A stretch of DNA of 29,801 bases, taken from the NCBI GenBank assembly GCA_018714665.1, contig DVNA01000130.1, positions 1 through 29,801 of the forward strand, in the 5' to 3' direction. Below are positions 7,767-16,997 of the stretch, piece after piece. This DNA comes from Candidatus Gallibacteroides avistercoris. GTDB taxonomy: Bacteria > Bacteroidota > Bacteroidia > Bacteroidales > CHK158-818. The position numbers and the translations under genes are program-made. The notes beneath the pieces were generated by a model. That model was not told the DNA's origin, did no database searches, and worked only from the letters and a program-made list of their open reading frames with translations. Positions within the stretch are counted from its first letter, which is position 1, and every line of letters starts with the position of its first letter.

Positions 7767-8606
7767 ATGAAGAATCTCACCAACTACCATAGCCACAGTA
7801 CCTTTTGCGACGGAAAAGCTCCAATCGAAGATTTTATACGGCAAGCTGTCAAGATGGGATTTTCCAGTTACGGTGTCTCCTCGCACGCCCCGGTTCCCTT
7901 TGCCAACCACTGGTCCATGAAGAAAGAAAACCTGAATATGTATCTGGAAGAGATGAACCGCTTAAAGGAGAGATACTCCTCTCAAATCGAGCTGTACACC
8001 GGTCTGGAAATAGACTACCTGCACGAGGACCATCACCCGGCTTCGGCCTTTTTTACACAGTTACTGCTCGATTACCGCATTGGCTCGGTTCATATTTTAT
8101 ACTGCGGAAATACGGAAGTGGACATAGACTGTCCCCCGGAGGAGTTCAAGAGAAACGTTGATACCTATTTCGACGGAGATTTGAAACGCGTGGTAACGGC
8201 TTATTTTGACAAGATGATAAAGATGATACAAACCGGTGGTTTCGACATCGTAGGCCACGCCGACAAAATCACCTACAACGCCTCTACCTGCGACTCCGAC
8301 ATCCGGGAGCGCTCCTGGTACTCGGAAAAAATAGACGAATTGTTTGAAACGGTTGCTCACAGCGGGTTGATCATGGAGATCAACACAAAAGCCTACCACC
8401 GGCACGGCATATTCTTTCCACATCAGAAATACTTCCACCGAATCAAAGAGTTGCAAATACCCGTTACCGTCAATTCAGACTCCCATCTTCCCGACTATAT
8501 AAACGACGGTCGCGAGGAGGCCTTACATACTTTAAAACAGCACGGAATCAATACCGTACAAGAGTTTGTACACAAAAAATGGAGGGAAACACCGATACTG
8601 ATATAA
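7767..8606 (+). CDS. PHP-family histidinol-phosphatase
   Basis: A 279-residue cytoplasmic PHP-domain phosphatase like HisK/YtvP, which removes phosphate from L-histidinol phosphate in histidine synthesis. Metal-ligand residues of the family are present in order: His8 and His10 (YHSHSTFCDG), His40, Glu81 (TGLEIDYL), His109 (GSVHIL), His164 (IVGHADK), and Asp238 with His240 (VNSDSHLP). The family normally binds three metal ions. The gene stands alone with its own promoter and no other his gene is in the window. The PHP fold also occurs in polymerase-associated and polysaccharide phosphatases, so the exact substrate is inferred from overall resemblance to stand-alone histidinol-phosphatases. Confidence 0.83.
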   Translation: MKNLTNYHSHSTFCDGKAPIEDFIRQAVKMGFSSYGVSSHAPVPFANHWSMKKENLNMYLEEMNRLKERYSSQIELYTGLEIDYLHEDHHPASAFFTQLLLDYRIGSVHILYCGNTEVDIDCPPEEFKRNVDTYFDGDLKRVVTAYFDKMIKMIQTGGFDIVGHADKITYNASTCDSDIRERSWYSEKIDELFETVAHSGLIMEINTKAYHRHGIFFPHQKYFHRIKELQIPVTVNSDSHLPDYINDGREEALHTLKQHGINTVQEFVHKKWRETPILI

Positions 8607-8698
8607 CCCGTAACATCGGCGAACAATTATATTGCGGTTTCACTTTCTCCAACTGACATACCCAAAATAGACGTTACCTCATCCAAACAAGATACGAC

Positions 8699-8875
8699 AT
8701 GAGAAAACTGAACAAATTCAACATCACCTGCATCATCCTGCTATACGGATACTTGTGCTACCTGCTCATTGACGGATACGGAGGATTCACTACCCGGGTA
8801 ATACTGACCATGATAGCCTCCGGCATCATTATTTTCGTACCGATTTACAAACACCTGAGAAATAAAAAACAATAA
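8699..8875 (+). CDS. Small membrane protein of 58 residues, function unknown
   Basis: An ATG at 8699 opens a 58-codon frame ending TAA at 8873-8875. The product begins MRKLNKFNITCIILLYGYLC and has two hydrophobic segments, about residues 8-23 and 34-50. A Gly-rich turn (DGYGGFTTR) separates them, and the tail is basic (YKHLRNKKQ). This is the layout of a two-helix inner-membrane hairpin with both ends inside by the positive-inside rule. It lies 92 nt after the phosphatase and 96 nt before dxs on the same strand. I see no separate -7 box for it, so it may be read from the phosphatase promoter. Codon use resembles its neighbours. I do not recognise the family. Confidence 0.62.
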   Translation: MRKLNKFNITCIILLYGYLCYLLIDGYGGFTTRVILTMIASGIIIFVPIYKHLRNKKQ

Positions 8876-8943
8876 TCACCTCAGACACAAAAGAAGAATC
8901 TTTGTATTTGAACCGGATTGTTTTTTTTATCCTTTTTTTTAAG

Positions 8944-8951
8944 TACTTTTG
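8944..8951 (+). promoter_or_regulatory. -7 box of dxs
   Basis: TACTTTTG at 8944-8951 fits TAnnTTTG. Upstream are two T8 runs (8921-8928 and 8933-8940). The -33 box is uncertain: TTG at 8918-8920 is spaced 23 nt, while TTTT at 8921-8924 has the right spacing but a weak sequence. The predicted start near 8957 excludes the in-frame ATG at 8918 and supports ATG 8972. Confidence 0.6.
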
Positions 8952-8971
8952 TGCCCCGTAAAATACGCAAA

Positions 8972-10867
8972 ATGACGCCACAAAAAATGGATGCTATCTT
9001 ACCCACCATAAATACGCCGTCCGATTTACGAAAACTGCCGCAATCACTCCTTCCTCAATTATGCCATGAGTTGCGGGAATTTATCATCGACGAACTGTCC
9101 CAGAATCCAGGCCATTTTGCTTCCAGTTTGGGGAGTGTAGAGCTAACCGTTGCATTGCACTACGTTTTCGATACTCCCAACGACCGGCTCGTCTGGGACG
9201 TGGGACATCAAGCATACAGCCACAAGATATTGACCGGCCGACGTGACAGATTCTGTACCAACCGGAAACTGCACGGCCTGAGCGGATTTCCCCTTCCCTC
9301 GGAAAGCCCGTACGATGCCTTCATTGCCGGACACGCATCCAACTCCATATCTGCTGCATTGGGAATGGCAATTGCCTCGAACCTGAAAGAGGAACAGCAC
9401 CGCAAAGTGGTAGCCATTATCGGCGACGGTGCTATCTCCGGAGGATTGGCGTTTGAAGGATTGAACAACGCCTCCACCCATCCCAACAACTTACTTATCA
9501 TACTGAACGACAACAATATGTCCATCGACAACAACGTTGGTGGATTGAACGAATATCTGGTGGATATTACCACTTCGAGAAGTTACAACAAGATTCGCTA
9601 CAACCTTTACCAGGCGATGAAGAAGTTTAACCTCATCGACGAAGGACACCGGGGTACGATTCTGCGGTTCAACAACAGCCTGAAAGCGTTGCTGACCAAA
9701 CAACAAAACATCTTCGAGGGATTGAATATCCGCTATTTCGGGCCCATGGACGGGCACGACGTAAACGCCCTGATAAAAGTACTTACTGACATCAAGGATA
9801 TGTCGGGGCCCAAACTGTTGCATATCCACACCGTAAAAGGTAAAGGATACAAACCGGCCGAGGAGGCTGCAACCGAGTGGCACGCTCCGGGAAAATTTGA
9901 CAAGAAGACCGGAATACGCCTCACCTGCGATGAGACGAATCTCCCCCCCCGTTATCAAGATGTTTTCGGACATACGTTGGTCGAATTAGCCGAAAAAAAC
10001 GAAAAAATAGTCGGTATAACCCCGGCCATGCCGACGGGTTGTTCCATGACGATGATGATGAAACATTTCCCGGAAAGGGTTTTCGACGTAGGGATAGCCG
10101 AAGAACACGCCGTAACCTTTTCAGGAGGGTTGGCCAAAGAGGGGATGTTGCCGTTCTGCAACATCTACTCCACGTTCATGCAACGGGCATTCGATGAAAT
10201 CATCCACGACGTGGCCATCCAAAAGCTCCACGTGGTCTTTTGCATAGACCGTGCCGGACTGGTGGGAGAAGACGGCGCTACGCACCAGGGCGCCTTTGAC
10301 CTGGCCTACTTCAACTGCATCCCCAACATGACCATCGCCTCGCCCATGAACGAGCATTACCTGCGCCATTTGATGTACACGGCCGAACAATTCGACGGCC
10401 CCATCGCCATCCGATATCCCCGAGGCAGAGGAGTGTTGAAAGATTGGCATTGCGATCCCCAGATTCTCGAAATAGGCAAAGGGCGTATGGTAAGTGAGGG
10501 GAACGACATCGCACTGCTCAGCATCGGCCCGATTGGAAACATTGCGCAGAAAGCCGTACAGGAAGCCTGCCAAAAAGGGGTATCGGTGGCCCACTTCGAC
10601 ATGATTTTCTTAAAACCGATAGACGAGGCACTACTACACCAAATAGCCCGTACGTACAAAAAAATCGTAGTACTGGAAGAGGGAACCAAAAAAGGAGGAT
10701 TAAGCTCTACCGTCGTAGAGTTTATGGCAGACAACGGCTACACCCCCCGCATCAAACGGATGGGGATACCCGATACGTTCATTGAACAGGGTACAGTAAA
10801 AGAGCAATATGCCTTGTGCGGGATAGACGAAGCATCCATATTGGAAGCATTGCTTCACTTTGATTGA
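8972..10867 (+). CDS. dxs: 1-deoxy-D-xylulose-5-phosphate synthase
   Basis: A 631-residue thiamine-diphosphate enzyme that condenses pyruvate and glyceraldehyde 3-phosphate to DXP, the first step of the MEP isoprenoid pathway. Visible features: His48 in GHFASSLG, the VWDVGHQAYSHKILTGR signature, GDGAISGG (151-158) with NDNN (179-182) as the ThDP/Mg motif, and Glu377 in VGIAEEHAVTF as the cofactor-activating glutamate. The C-terminal transketolase domain carries AIRYPRGRG. The frame is open back to 8918, but that 18-residue extension is upstream of the predicted transcript start and is T-rich promoter sequence. ATG 8972 (MTPQKM) is therefore chosen; ATG 8987 is also possible. An eight-C run lies in the coding region at 9943-9950. 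Confidence 0.96.
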   Translation: MTPQKMDAILPTINTPSDLRKLPQSLLPQLCHELREFIIDELSQNPGHFASSLGSVELTVALHYVFDTPNDRLVWDVGHQAYSHKILTGRRDRFCTNRKLHGLSGFPLPSESPYDAFIAGHASNSISAALGMAIASNLKEEQHRKVVAIIGDGAISGGLAFEGLNNASTHPNNLLIILNDNNMSIDNNVGGLNEYLVDITTSRSYNKIRYNLYQAMKKFNLIDEGHRGTILRFNNSLKALLTKQQNIFEGLNIRYFGPMDGHDVNALIKVLTDIKDMSGPKLLHIHTVKGKGYKPAEEAATEWHAPGKFDKKTGIRLTCDETNLPPRYQDVFGHTLVELAEKNEKIVGITPAMPTGCSMTMMMKHFPERVFDVGIAEEHAVTFSGGLAKEGMLPFCNIYSTFMQRAFDEIIHDVAIQKLHVVFCIDRAGLVGEDGATHQGAFDLAYFNCIPNMTIASPMNEHYLRHLMYTAEQFDGPIAIRYPRGRGVLKDWHCDPQILEIGKGRMVSEGNDIALLSIGPIGNIAQKAVQEACQKGVSVAHFDMIFLKPIDEALLHQIARTYKKIVVLEEGTKKGGLSSTVVEFMADNGYTPRIKRMGIPDTFIEQGTVKEQYALCGIDEASILEALLHFD

Positions 10868-10895
10868 CAAATCCCGAAAAGATTTTATATATTTG
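10864..10895 (+). promoter_or_regulatory. Promoter of trkA, embedded in the end of dxs
   Basis: TTGA at 10864-10867 overlaps the dxs stop codon and is followed by 20 nt and then TATATTTG at 10888-10895 (TAnnTTTG). Transcription would start near 10900, about 33 nt before the ATG at 10933. This argues against the longer frame that opens at 10864. Confidence 0.68.
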
Positions 10896-10932
10896 CGACC
10901 TATTCAGTGTTCAGGCACATAAATACGATAAA

Positions 10933-12273
10933 ATGAAAATTATTATTGTCGGCGCAGGAGAAGTTGGGACCCACCTGGCCAAGATGCTATCGCGCGAAAA
11001 TCAGGATATCATCTTAATCGATTCCGATGAAAGGAAATTAGAGCCTCTCGATGCAAGCTACAACCTGATGACCATCGCAGGATCGCCTACCTCCATCAAA
11101 ATCATGAAAGAGGCCGGCATTCACAAATGCGACCTGTTTATCGCCGTAACCCCCCACGAGACAAGCAACATCACCGCTTGTATGCTGGCATCGAACTTGG
11201 GAGCCAAACAGACCGTTGCCCGCATAGACAATTACGAATACCTGCAACCCGAGAACAAAGCGTTTTTCCAGAAATTAGGTATCAATGAGCTCATCTACCC
11301 CGAGATGCTGGCTGCGCAAGAAATCGTAACTGCCCTAAAACGTACCTGGGTAAGGCATTGGTTTGAATTTTGCAACGGCAAACTGATTTTAATCGGTGTA
11401 AAATTACGGGAAAGTTCTTCCATTATCAACTGCAAACTAAGCGAGCTGACCCGTACCGACAACTACTTCCACATCGCCTTGATAAAACGCAAGGACGAAA
11501 CAATCATCCCTCGCGGTAACGACGTCCTGCAAACAGGAGATATTGTCTATTTTACGACAACTCCCGAATATGTTCAAGATATTCGGCAACTAACCGGGAA
11601 AAAAGAGATCGACGTACAGAATGTAATGATTCTGGGCGGAAGCCGTATCACGATACAAACCGCCAAATATGCTCCGGAGAAAATAGGAATCAAAGTGATA
11701 GAATCTGACAGTGAAAAGTGCTATAAAATTTCCGAAAAGATGAGCCATGAGGTGAAAATCATCAACGGTGACGGACGTGATATAGACCTGCTCCGGGAAG
11801 AAGGTATCGGCGATGTGGACGCATTCGTGGCACTGACAGACAGTTCGGAAACCAACATACTGGCTTGTCTGACAGCCAAAGGTTTCGGTGTCCCCAAAAC
11901 GGTGGCCGAAGTAGAAAACCTGGCGTACATCTCAACGGCCGAGGGGTTGAACATCGGGACAACCATCAACAAAAAACTGATTGCCGCCAGCCGTATCTAC
12001 CAACTACTATTGGATACGGACAGCTCCAATACCAAATGCCTCTCGCTGGTAACGGCCGAAGTAATCGAACTGGTAGCCAAAAAAGGTTCTAAAATAACCA
12101 GTGCTCCGGTTAAAGAGCTATCACTTCCCAAAGATATCACTATTGGAGGACTTATCCGAGACGGGAAAGGGGTTGTGGTAATGGGAGACACCCAAATACA
12201 GCCCGACGATCATGTACTGGTTTTCTGCCTGGATGCGGCCATTCAAAAAATAGGGCGACTATTCAGCTGCTAA
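10933..12273 (+). CDS. trkA: Trk potassium uptake system, NAD-binding protein TrkA
   Basis: A 446-residue cytoplasmic regulator made of two RCK units. The first RCK_N begins MKIIIVGAGEVGTHLAKML (GxGxxG at 7-12, acidic Asp30 at the end of the second strand, binding NAD(H)). A TrkA_C domain follows, then a second RCK_N with MILGGSRITIQTA near residue 231 and a second TrkA_C ending DDHVLVFCL. Length matches full-length TrkA (about 450). It gates the TrkH channel encoded 9 nt downstream in response to nucleotides. The longer frame from 10864 adds 23 residues that match nothing in the family and lie over the promoter. The second RCK_N has GGSRI instead of a perfect GxGxxG, as is common in TrkA. 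Confidence 0.95.
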   Translation: MKIIIVGAGEVGTHLAKMLSRENQDIILIDSDERKLEPLDASYNLMTIAGSPTSIKIMKEAGIHKCDLFIAVTPHETSNITACMLASNLGAKQTVARIDNYEYLQPENKAFFQKLGINELIYPEMLAAQEIVTALKRTWVRHWFEFCNGKLILIGVKLRESSSIINCKLSELTRTDNYFHIALIKRKDETIIPRGNDVLQTGDIVYFTTTPEYVQDIRQLTGKKEIDVQNVMILGGSRITIQTAKYAPEKIGIKVIESDSEKCYKISEKMSHEVKIINGDGRDIDLLREEGIGDVDAFVALTDSSETNILACLTAKGFGVPKTVAEVENLAYISTAEGLNIGTTINKKLIAASRIYQLLLDTDSSNTKCLSLVTAEVIELVAKKGSKITSAPVKELSLPKDITIGGLIRDGKGVVVMGDTQIQPDDHVLVFCLDAAIQKIGRLFSC

Positions 12274-12282
12274 CAAAACACT

Positions 12283-13740
12283 ATGAAACTGAACATTCGT
12301 ATATTGCTATACATTCTGGGGCTGTTGCTCTGCTTCGAGTCTCTGTTTCTCCTGATTTCGTTCGGGGTTTCCCTCTTATACCAAGAAAACGACCGCATCC
12401 CTCTATTGGTTTCCACCATCATTACCGCCTGTATCGGATTTCTATTGGCTATCTGCTCCCGAAAACATGAAAGGGAGATGGGTAAACGCGAAGTATTCCT
12501 GCTGGTATCGTTTTCGTGGATTGTCTTTTCCCTGTTCGGGATGTTGCCGTTCCTGTTAGGGGGATACCTGACCTCGGTTGCAGATGCCTTTTTTGAAACC
12601 ATGTCGGGATTTACCACTACCGGAGCTACCGTAATCGACCACATAGATGATCTCCCGCACGGCATTTTGTTCTGGCGAAGCATTACCCAATGGCTCGGCG
12701 GGATGGGAATCATCGTCTTGACTCTGGCCATTCTTCCCATGCTCAACTCCGGTGAGGGAACTCAGTTATTCAATGCTGAGGCACCGGGAGTACGCCACGA
12801 CAAAATTACCCCCCGCATCAGTCAAACAGCCAAGCGATTATGGTTCCTATACCTGTCTATGACACTGGTATCCAGTATCGTTCTTTATTTAGGCCCCATG
12901 AATCTCTTCGACTCGATATGTCATGCGTTTACCGCTATGGCTACCGGAGGATATTCTACCAAACAGGCCAGTATCGCTTATTGGAACTCACCCTATACGG
13001 AATATGTCATTACGCTTATCATGTTCATTGCCGGTATCAACTTCTCCCTGCTATATATGGCTATAACCGGAAATTACAAAAAGCTGTTTAAAGATCAAGA
13101 GGTAAAATGGTATGCATGTACGGTATTGATCTTCACACTTATCGTATGTATCGGATTGTTATATACCGGTCAATACCCTCATGTAGAGGAGGCTTTCAGA
13201 GTATCGATCTTTCAGGTAGTCAGCTTGCTTACTACGACGGGATTTGCTACGGCCGACTTTATCGTCTGGGGGCCGTTTTTCTGTTTCCTCATGTTCTTAA
13301 TCATGATTCCGGGAGCTTGTGCAGGTTCTACCAGTGGTGGTATCAAACAGGTACGTATTATCATTGCCATCAAGCACCTAGCTGTTGAGTTTTACAAGCA
13401 ACTACACCCCCGGGCTGTGGTTCCGGTACGAATCAACAAATATACTTTACCTCCGGAACTGGTAACCAAGGTTTTGTCATTCATCCTCATTTACGTCTTA
13501 GTGGCCCTGGGTTGCGCCACCATATTGAGTCTGGAAGGCTTTAACTTTGAAGAATCCATCAGTGTGGCCGTTACCTGCCTCAGCAACGTAGGTCCTGGAT
13601 TAGGATCGGCTGGACCTTCCGGCACGTTTGCTTACTTGTCGGATATCAGTAAATGGACTCTGTCGTTCGCCATGTTGGTAGGGAGATTGGAGTTGTTTAC
13701 CGTCCTCATCCTGTTTACTCCCTATTTCTGGAAAAAATAA
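12283..13740 (+). CDS. trkH: Trk potassium uptake transporter TrkH
   Basis: A 485-residue inner-membrane potassium transporter. Four pore-loop regions can be picked out: MSGFTTTGATV, FTAMATGGYSTK, TTTGFATADF and CLSNVGPGLGSAG. Each carries the selectivity-filter glycine expected of the Trk/Ktr/HKT family. Around ten membrane helices are evident, with two extra N-terminal ones typical of TrkH (about 480 residues) and absent from KtrB. GACAGSTSGGIKQVRI is the intramembrane-loop and gating region. It forms an operon with trkA (9-nt gap), consistent with the TrkA ring docking on the TrkH dimer. No clear terminator is visible between its stop and the ftsK promoter. Confidence 0.95.
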   Translation: MKLNIRILLYILGLLLCFESLFLLISFGVSLLYQENDRIPLLVSTIITACIGFLLAICSRKHEREMGKREVFLLVSFSWIVFSLFGMLPFLLGGYLTSVADAFFETMSGFTTTGATVIDHIDDLPHGILFWRSITQWLGGMGIIVLTLAILPMLNSGEGTQLFNAEAPGVRHDKITPRISQTAKRLWFLYLSMTLVSSIVLYLGPMNLFDSICHAFTAMATGGYSTKQASIAYWNSPYTEYVITLIMFIAGINFSLLYMAITGNYKKLFKDQEVKWYACTVLIFTLIVCIGLLYTGQYPHVEEAFRVSIFQVVSLLTTTGFATADFIVWGPFFCFLMFLIMIPGACAGSTSGGIKQVRIIIAIKHLAVEFYKQLHPRAVVPVRINKYTLPPELVTKVLSFILIYVLVALGCATILSLEGFNFEESISVAVTCLSNVGPGLGSAGPSGTFAYLSDISKWTLSFAMLVGRLELFTVLILFTPYFWKK

Positions 13741-13810
13741 TAGACCGGGGAAGAGAAACGGAGGAATAAGGAATATCACCTTTCGTCTAAAAACATAGCA
13801 TTTTTTTTAT

Positions 13811-13818
13811 TACTTTTG
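13811..13818 (+). promoter_or_regulatory. -7 box of the ftsK-lolA-trxB operon
   Basis: TACTTTTG at 13811-13818 fits TAnnTTTG and lies 30 nt before the ftsK ATG, just after a T8 run (13801-13808). No good -33 TTTG lies 19 nt upstream; the closest T-rich element (TTTCG at 13781-13785) is spaced too far. Confidence 0.5.
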
Positions 13819-13848
13819 TCTCGTTTCAATTTTTGAAAAAACACCACC

Positions 13849-16332
13849 ATGACAAAGAAAAAAAACGAAAAAACCGCATACAACTCCAATAAAGAATCTT
13901 TTTTCTCGCGGCTGTCCCGTTTCTTGAAAAGCGAACAGACCCATTTTGTAATAGGGCTTTGCTCTGCCCTTTTCGGAGTCTATCTGATGTTGGCATTCAT
14001 CTCGTTCTTTTTTACGGGTGCTGCTGACCAAAGCCGATTGGAAAACCTCTCTTTCGGAGACCTGAGCAGCGTCAAAAATGAAATTACCAACTGGACAGGT
14101 GCTATCGGTGCTTATCTCTCGAGCCTGATTATAAATAAATGGACCGGGATATCCTCTTTCGTGATATGTATTTTTTTCTTTTGTATCGGACTTAAATGGA
14201 TGAAGATACGTCCGACACTTTCCGTTACGAAAACATTTTTCTATACTTGTGCCTGCCTTATCTGGGGATCTATATTTTTTGGATTTTTCTTTATATCGGG
14301 CTACGATGATACGTTCATCTATCTGGGAGGTATGCACGGTTACTACACAACCCTCCTGTTGGAAGCCAATATCGGTTGGTTCGGCACGTTGCTGTTAATC
14401 GTCCTGGGATTCCTTCTCTTTATGATACTGGTAAGTAAACGTACCGTACCGTTTTTACAGCAATTTTTCCGGTTCGGTTGGCTACGGTTCAAAAAACATA
14501 CTCCCGACAATGAACCCGTCCAAGAGAAAATAAGGGGAAATACCCCCCAAGAACCTCAACAACCGATTAAATACGAGCCGCAAGATCCGGGAGTGTGGGT
14601 GGACAAACCGCTCATGGTAGAGTACAATGCCTCCACTCCTATTGAAAAAGAGGAAGAAGAAGAGCCCACTCCTTCATCAGAAACAGAAAGTACCTTTAAG
14701 GTAATCCAACCCCAAAGCCCGCTGTTTACCCCTCCGACATCCCCGCAAAAAGAAGAAGAGAAAGAGATCGAGATGGAGGTGATCACCCACGAAGAAGAAC
14801 CATTCGACGGCCAGGAATTGGGAGAGTACGACCCGACGCTGGATTTATCCCACTACAAATACCCGACGTTCGACCTGCTAAACACGTACGACAACCGGAA
14901 ACGGCCGGTGGACATGGAAGAACAGAACAAAAACAAAAACCGGATTATCGAAACCTTGGAGCACTACGGTATCAAAATCAGTTCGATCATCGCTACGGTG
15001 GGCCCCACAATCACGTTGTACGAAATTGTACCTGAACCGGGAATACGCATCTCGAAAATCAAAAACCTGGAAGACGACATAGCCCTGAGCCTGGCGGCAT
15101 TGGGCATCCGAATCATTGCGCCGATACCGGGCAAAGGAACGATCGGGATCGAGGTTCCCAACAAAGACCCCCAAGTCGTACCGATGCAGTCGATCATCGC
15201 CTCGCAAAAATTCCAGGAATGTAAATACGACCTGCCCATTGCCTTAGGAAAGACCATTACCGACGAAATATTCATCACAGATCTGTGTAAAATGCCGCAC
15301 ATTCTGGTGGCCGGGGCCACGGGACAGGGTAAATCGGTAGGGCTGAACGCCATCATCACCTCGCTGCTTTACAAAAAACATCCGTCACAGCTGAAATTCG
15401 TACTGGTCGATCCCAAAAAGGTAGAGTTCAACATCTACTCCTCGATAGAGCGGCATTTCTTGGCCAAGCTCCCCGATGCGGAAGAGGCCATTATTACCGA
15501 CGTTACCAAAGTGGTGCAAACCCTCAACTCCATTACCAAAGAGATGGACAACCGGTACGACCTGTTGAAAAAAGCGCACACCCGTAACATCAAAGAGTAC
15601 AATGCCAAATTTATCGCCCGCAAGCTGAACCCGAACAACGGGCACCGTTATATGCCCTATATCGTGGTCATCATAGACGAGTTCGGCGACCTGATCATGA
15701 CGGCCGGTAAAGAGGTAGAACTCCCCATTGCCCGTATCGCCCAACTGGCCCGAGCCGTGGGTATACACATGATTATCGCCACTCAACGTCCCTCGACCAA
15801 CATCATTACCGGAGTAATCAAAGCCAATTTCCCGGCACGTGTGGCATTCCGCGTATCGTCGATGATTGACTCGCGTACCATTCTCGACTGTCCGGGAGCC
15901 AACCAACTGATCGGACGGGGAGATATGCTCTTCTCTCAGGGAAGCGACCTGATACGCGTACAATGTGCGTTTGTCGATACGCCTGAGGTGGAAGAGGTTT
16001 GTAACTATATCGGTCAGCAAACGGCTTATCCCACAGCCTATCTGTTACCCGAATATGTCGGTGAAAATGGCGAAAGTGATGGCATCGGAGCAACAGACCT
16101 GAAAGAACGAGATCCGATGTTCGAAGAGGCAGCCCGCCTGATCGTGGCCAACCAACAGGGATCGACCTCGTTGATCCAGCGAAAATTCTCCATCGGATAC
16201 AACCGGGCCGGACGCATCATGGACCAACTCGAAGCCGCCGGTATCGTAGGTCCGTTTGAAGGCAGCAAAGCCCGTCAGGTTCTGGTCATGGATGATATGC
16301 ACTTAGACGCTATTTTGGAAAATCTAAGATAA
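13849..16332 (+). CDS. ftsK: DNA translocase FtsK/SpoIIIE
   Basis: An 827-residue DNA translocase acting at the division septum to clear and align chromosome termini. The N-terminus (about 30-205) has four to five membrane helices. Residues about 210-335 form an acidic, Pro/Glu-rich linker. The motor follows: an alpha domain (KNRIIETLEHYGI), then the RecA-like beta domain with Walker A GATGQGKS (489-496), Walker B VVIIDEFGDL, and the conserved LARAVGIHMIIATQRPS. A C-terminal winged-helix gamma domain (about 755-827) includes SLIQRKFSIGYNRAGRIMDQLE and binds orienting KOPS-like sequences. Length is normal for Bacteroidota FtsK. lolA starts 6 nt after its stop, so the two are co-transcribed. 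Confidence 0.96.
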   Translation: MTKKKNEKTAYNSNKESFFSRLSRFLKSEQTHFVIGLCSALFGVYLMLAFISFFFTGAADQSRLENLSFGDLSSVKNEITNWTGAIGAYLSSLIINKWTGISSFVICIFFFCIGLKWMKIRPTLSVTKTFFYTCACLIWGSIFFGFFFISGYDDTFIYLGGMHGYYTTLLLEANIGWFGTLLLIVLGFLLFMILVSKRTVPFLQQFFRFGWLRFKKHTPDNEPVQEKIRGNTPQEPQQPIKYEPQDPGVWVDKPLMVEYNASTPIEKEEEEEPTPSSETESTFKVIQPQSPLFTPPTSPQKEEEKEIEMEVITHEEEPFDGQELGEYDPTLDLSHYKYPTFDLLNTYDNRKRPVDMEEQNKNKNRIIETLEHYGIKISSIIATVGPTITLYEIVPEPGIRISKIKNLEDDIALSLAALGIRIIAPIPGKGTIGIEVPNKDPQVVPMQSIIASQKFQECKYDLPIALGKTITDEIFITDLCKMPHILVAGATGQGKSVGLNAIITSLLYKKHPSQLKFVLVDPKKVEFNIYSSIERHFLAKLPDAEEAIITDVTKVVQTLNSITKEMDNRYDLLKKAHTRNIKEYNAKFIARKLNPNNGHRYMPYIVVIIDEFGDLIMTAGKEVELPIARIAQLARAVGIHMIIATQRPSTNIITGVIKANFPARVAFRVSSMIDSRTILDCPGANQLIGRGDMLFSQGSDLIRVQCAFVDTPEVEEVCNYIGQQTAYPTAYLLPEYVGENGESDGIGATDLKERDPMFEEAARLIVANQQGSTSLIQRKFSIGYNRAGRIMDQLEAAGIVGPFEGSKARQVLVMDDMHLDAILENLR

Positions 16333-16338
16333 ACGGCC

Positions 16339-16986
16339 ATGAAAAAACAACTTGTCTGCATCTCTCTTGTCTTGTGCCTGCTCCCGGTTTCTGCGCTCTT
16401 CTCGCAAAACGACCCCAAAGCGATGGAAATACTTGATCAGGTCTCCAAACACTACCAGGAAGCCAACGGCATCACGGCCACATTCTCGATTGAAACACAG
16501 GCTGAGAACGGAGAAGAATATCACTCGCAAGGAGAACTGAAAATGCAAGAAGACAAATTCTTTCTCTCCACCCCCGAGATATTGACCTGGTTTGACGGAA
16601 CTACCCAGTGGGCCATGCTGGTAGATGCCGACGAAGTCAATATCACCACCCCTACCGAGGAGGAGCTCAAAGCGGTCAATCCGTACGTCTTGCTGCAATT
16701 ATATAAAAACGGGTTCGACTGTACCCTCGAAGGACAGGGAAATTCCAGCAACGGAAAAACAAAAAGGGTCGTTCTAATTCCCACCGAGGAGAATGAACTT
16801 GAAAAAATCATCCTCGAAATCGATACCGAGAAAAAGTATCCGGTATCTATCGAAATGATCAACAAAAACAGCAGCCGGAACAAGATAACGGTATCATCGT
16901 ATAAAGAGAAGATGAAACATCCCAAAGAGATATTTGTTTTTAATAAAAACCTGTATCCCCAAACAGAAATAATCGACTTACGCTAA
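16339..16986 (+). CDS. lolA: Outer membrane lipoprotein carrier protein LolA
   Basis: A 215-residue periplasmic protein with a signal peptide (about 1-22, cleavage near LFSQ). The mature part begins NDPKAMEILDQVSKHYQEANGITATFS, the standard LolA opening, and continues as an incomplete beta barrel (SQGELKMQEDKFFLSTPEILTWFDG). The protein ends with the strand FVFNKNLYPQTEIIDLR. LolA carries lipoproteins across the periplasm from LolCDE. The ftsK-lolA pairing is conserved in many bacteria and supports the call. It lies between ftsK (6 nt before) and trxB (11 nt after), so all three read as one transcript. Confidence 0.92.
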   Translation: MKKQLVCISLVLCLLPVSALFSQNDPKAMEILDQVSKHYQEANGITATFSIETQAENGEEYHSQGELKMQEDKFFLSTPEILTWFDGTTQWAMLVDADEVNITTPTEEELKAVNPYVLLQLYKNGFDCTLEGQGNSSNGKTKRVVLIPTEENELEKIILEIDTEKKYPVSIEMINKNSSRNKITVSSYKEKMKHPKEIFVFNKNLYPQTEIIDLR

Positions 16987-16997
16987 TAAAAACTACT

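Noticed and set aside
8883..8907. Weak hairpin (ACAAAAGA with TCTTTGT) as a terminator before dxs
   Set aside because: Stem needs a bulge and the T-runs begin 14 nt later, where they are better explained as promoter flank.
15385..16020. Open frame of 211 codons on the minus strand inside ftsK
   Set aside because: It lies wholly opposite the conserved motor domain, has no promoter and a low-complexity His/Val/Gly-rich product; a shadow of codon bias in ftsK.
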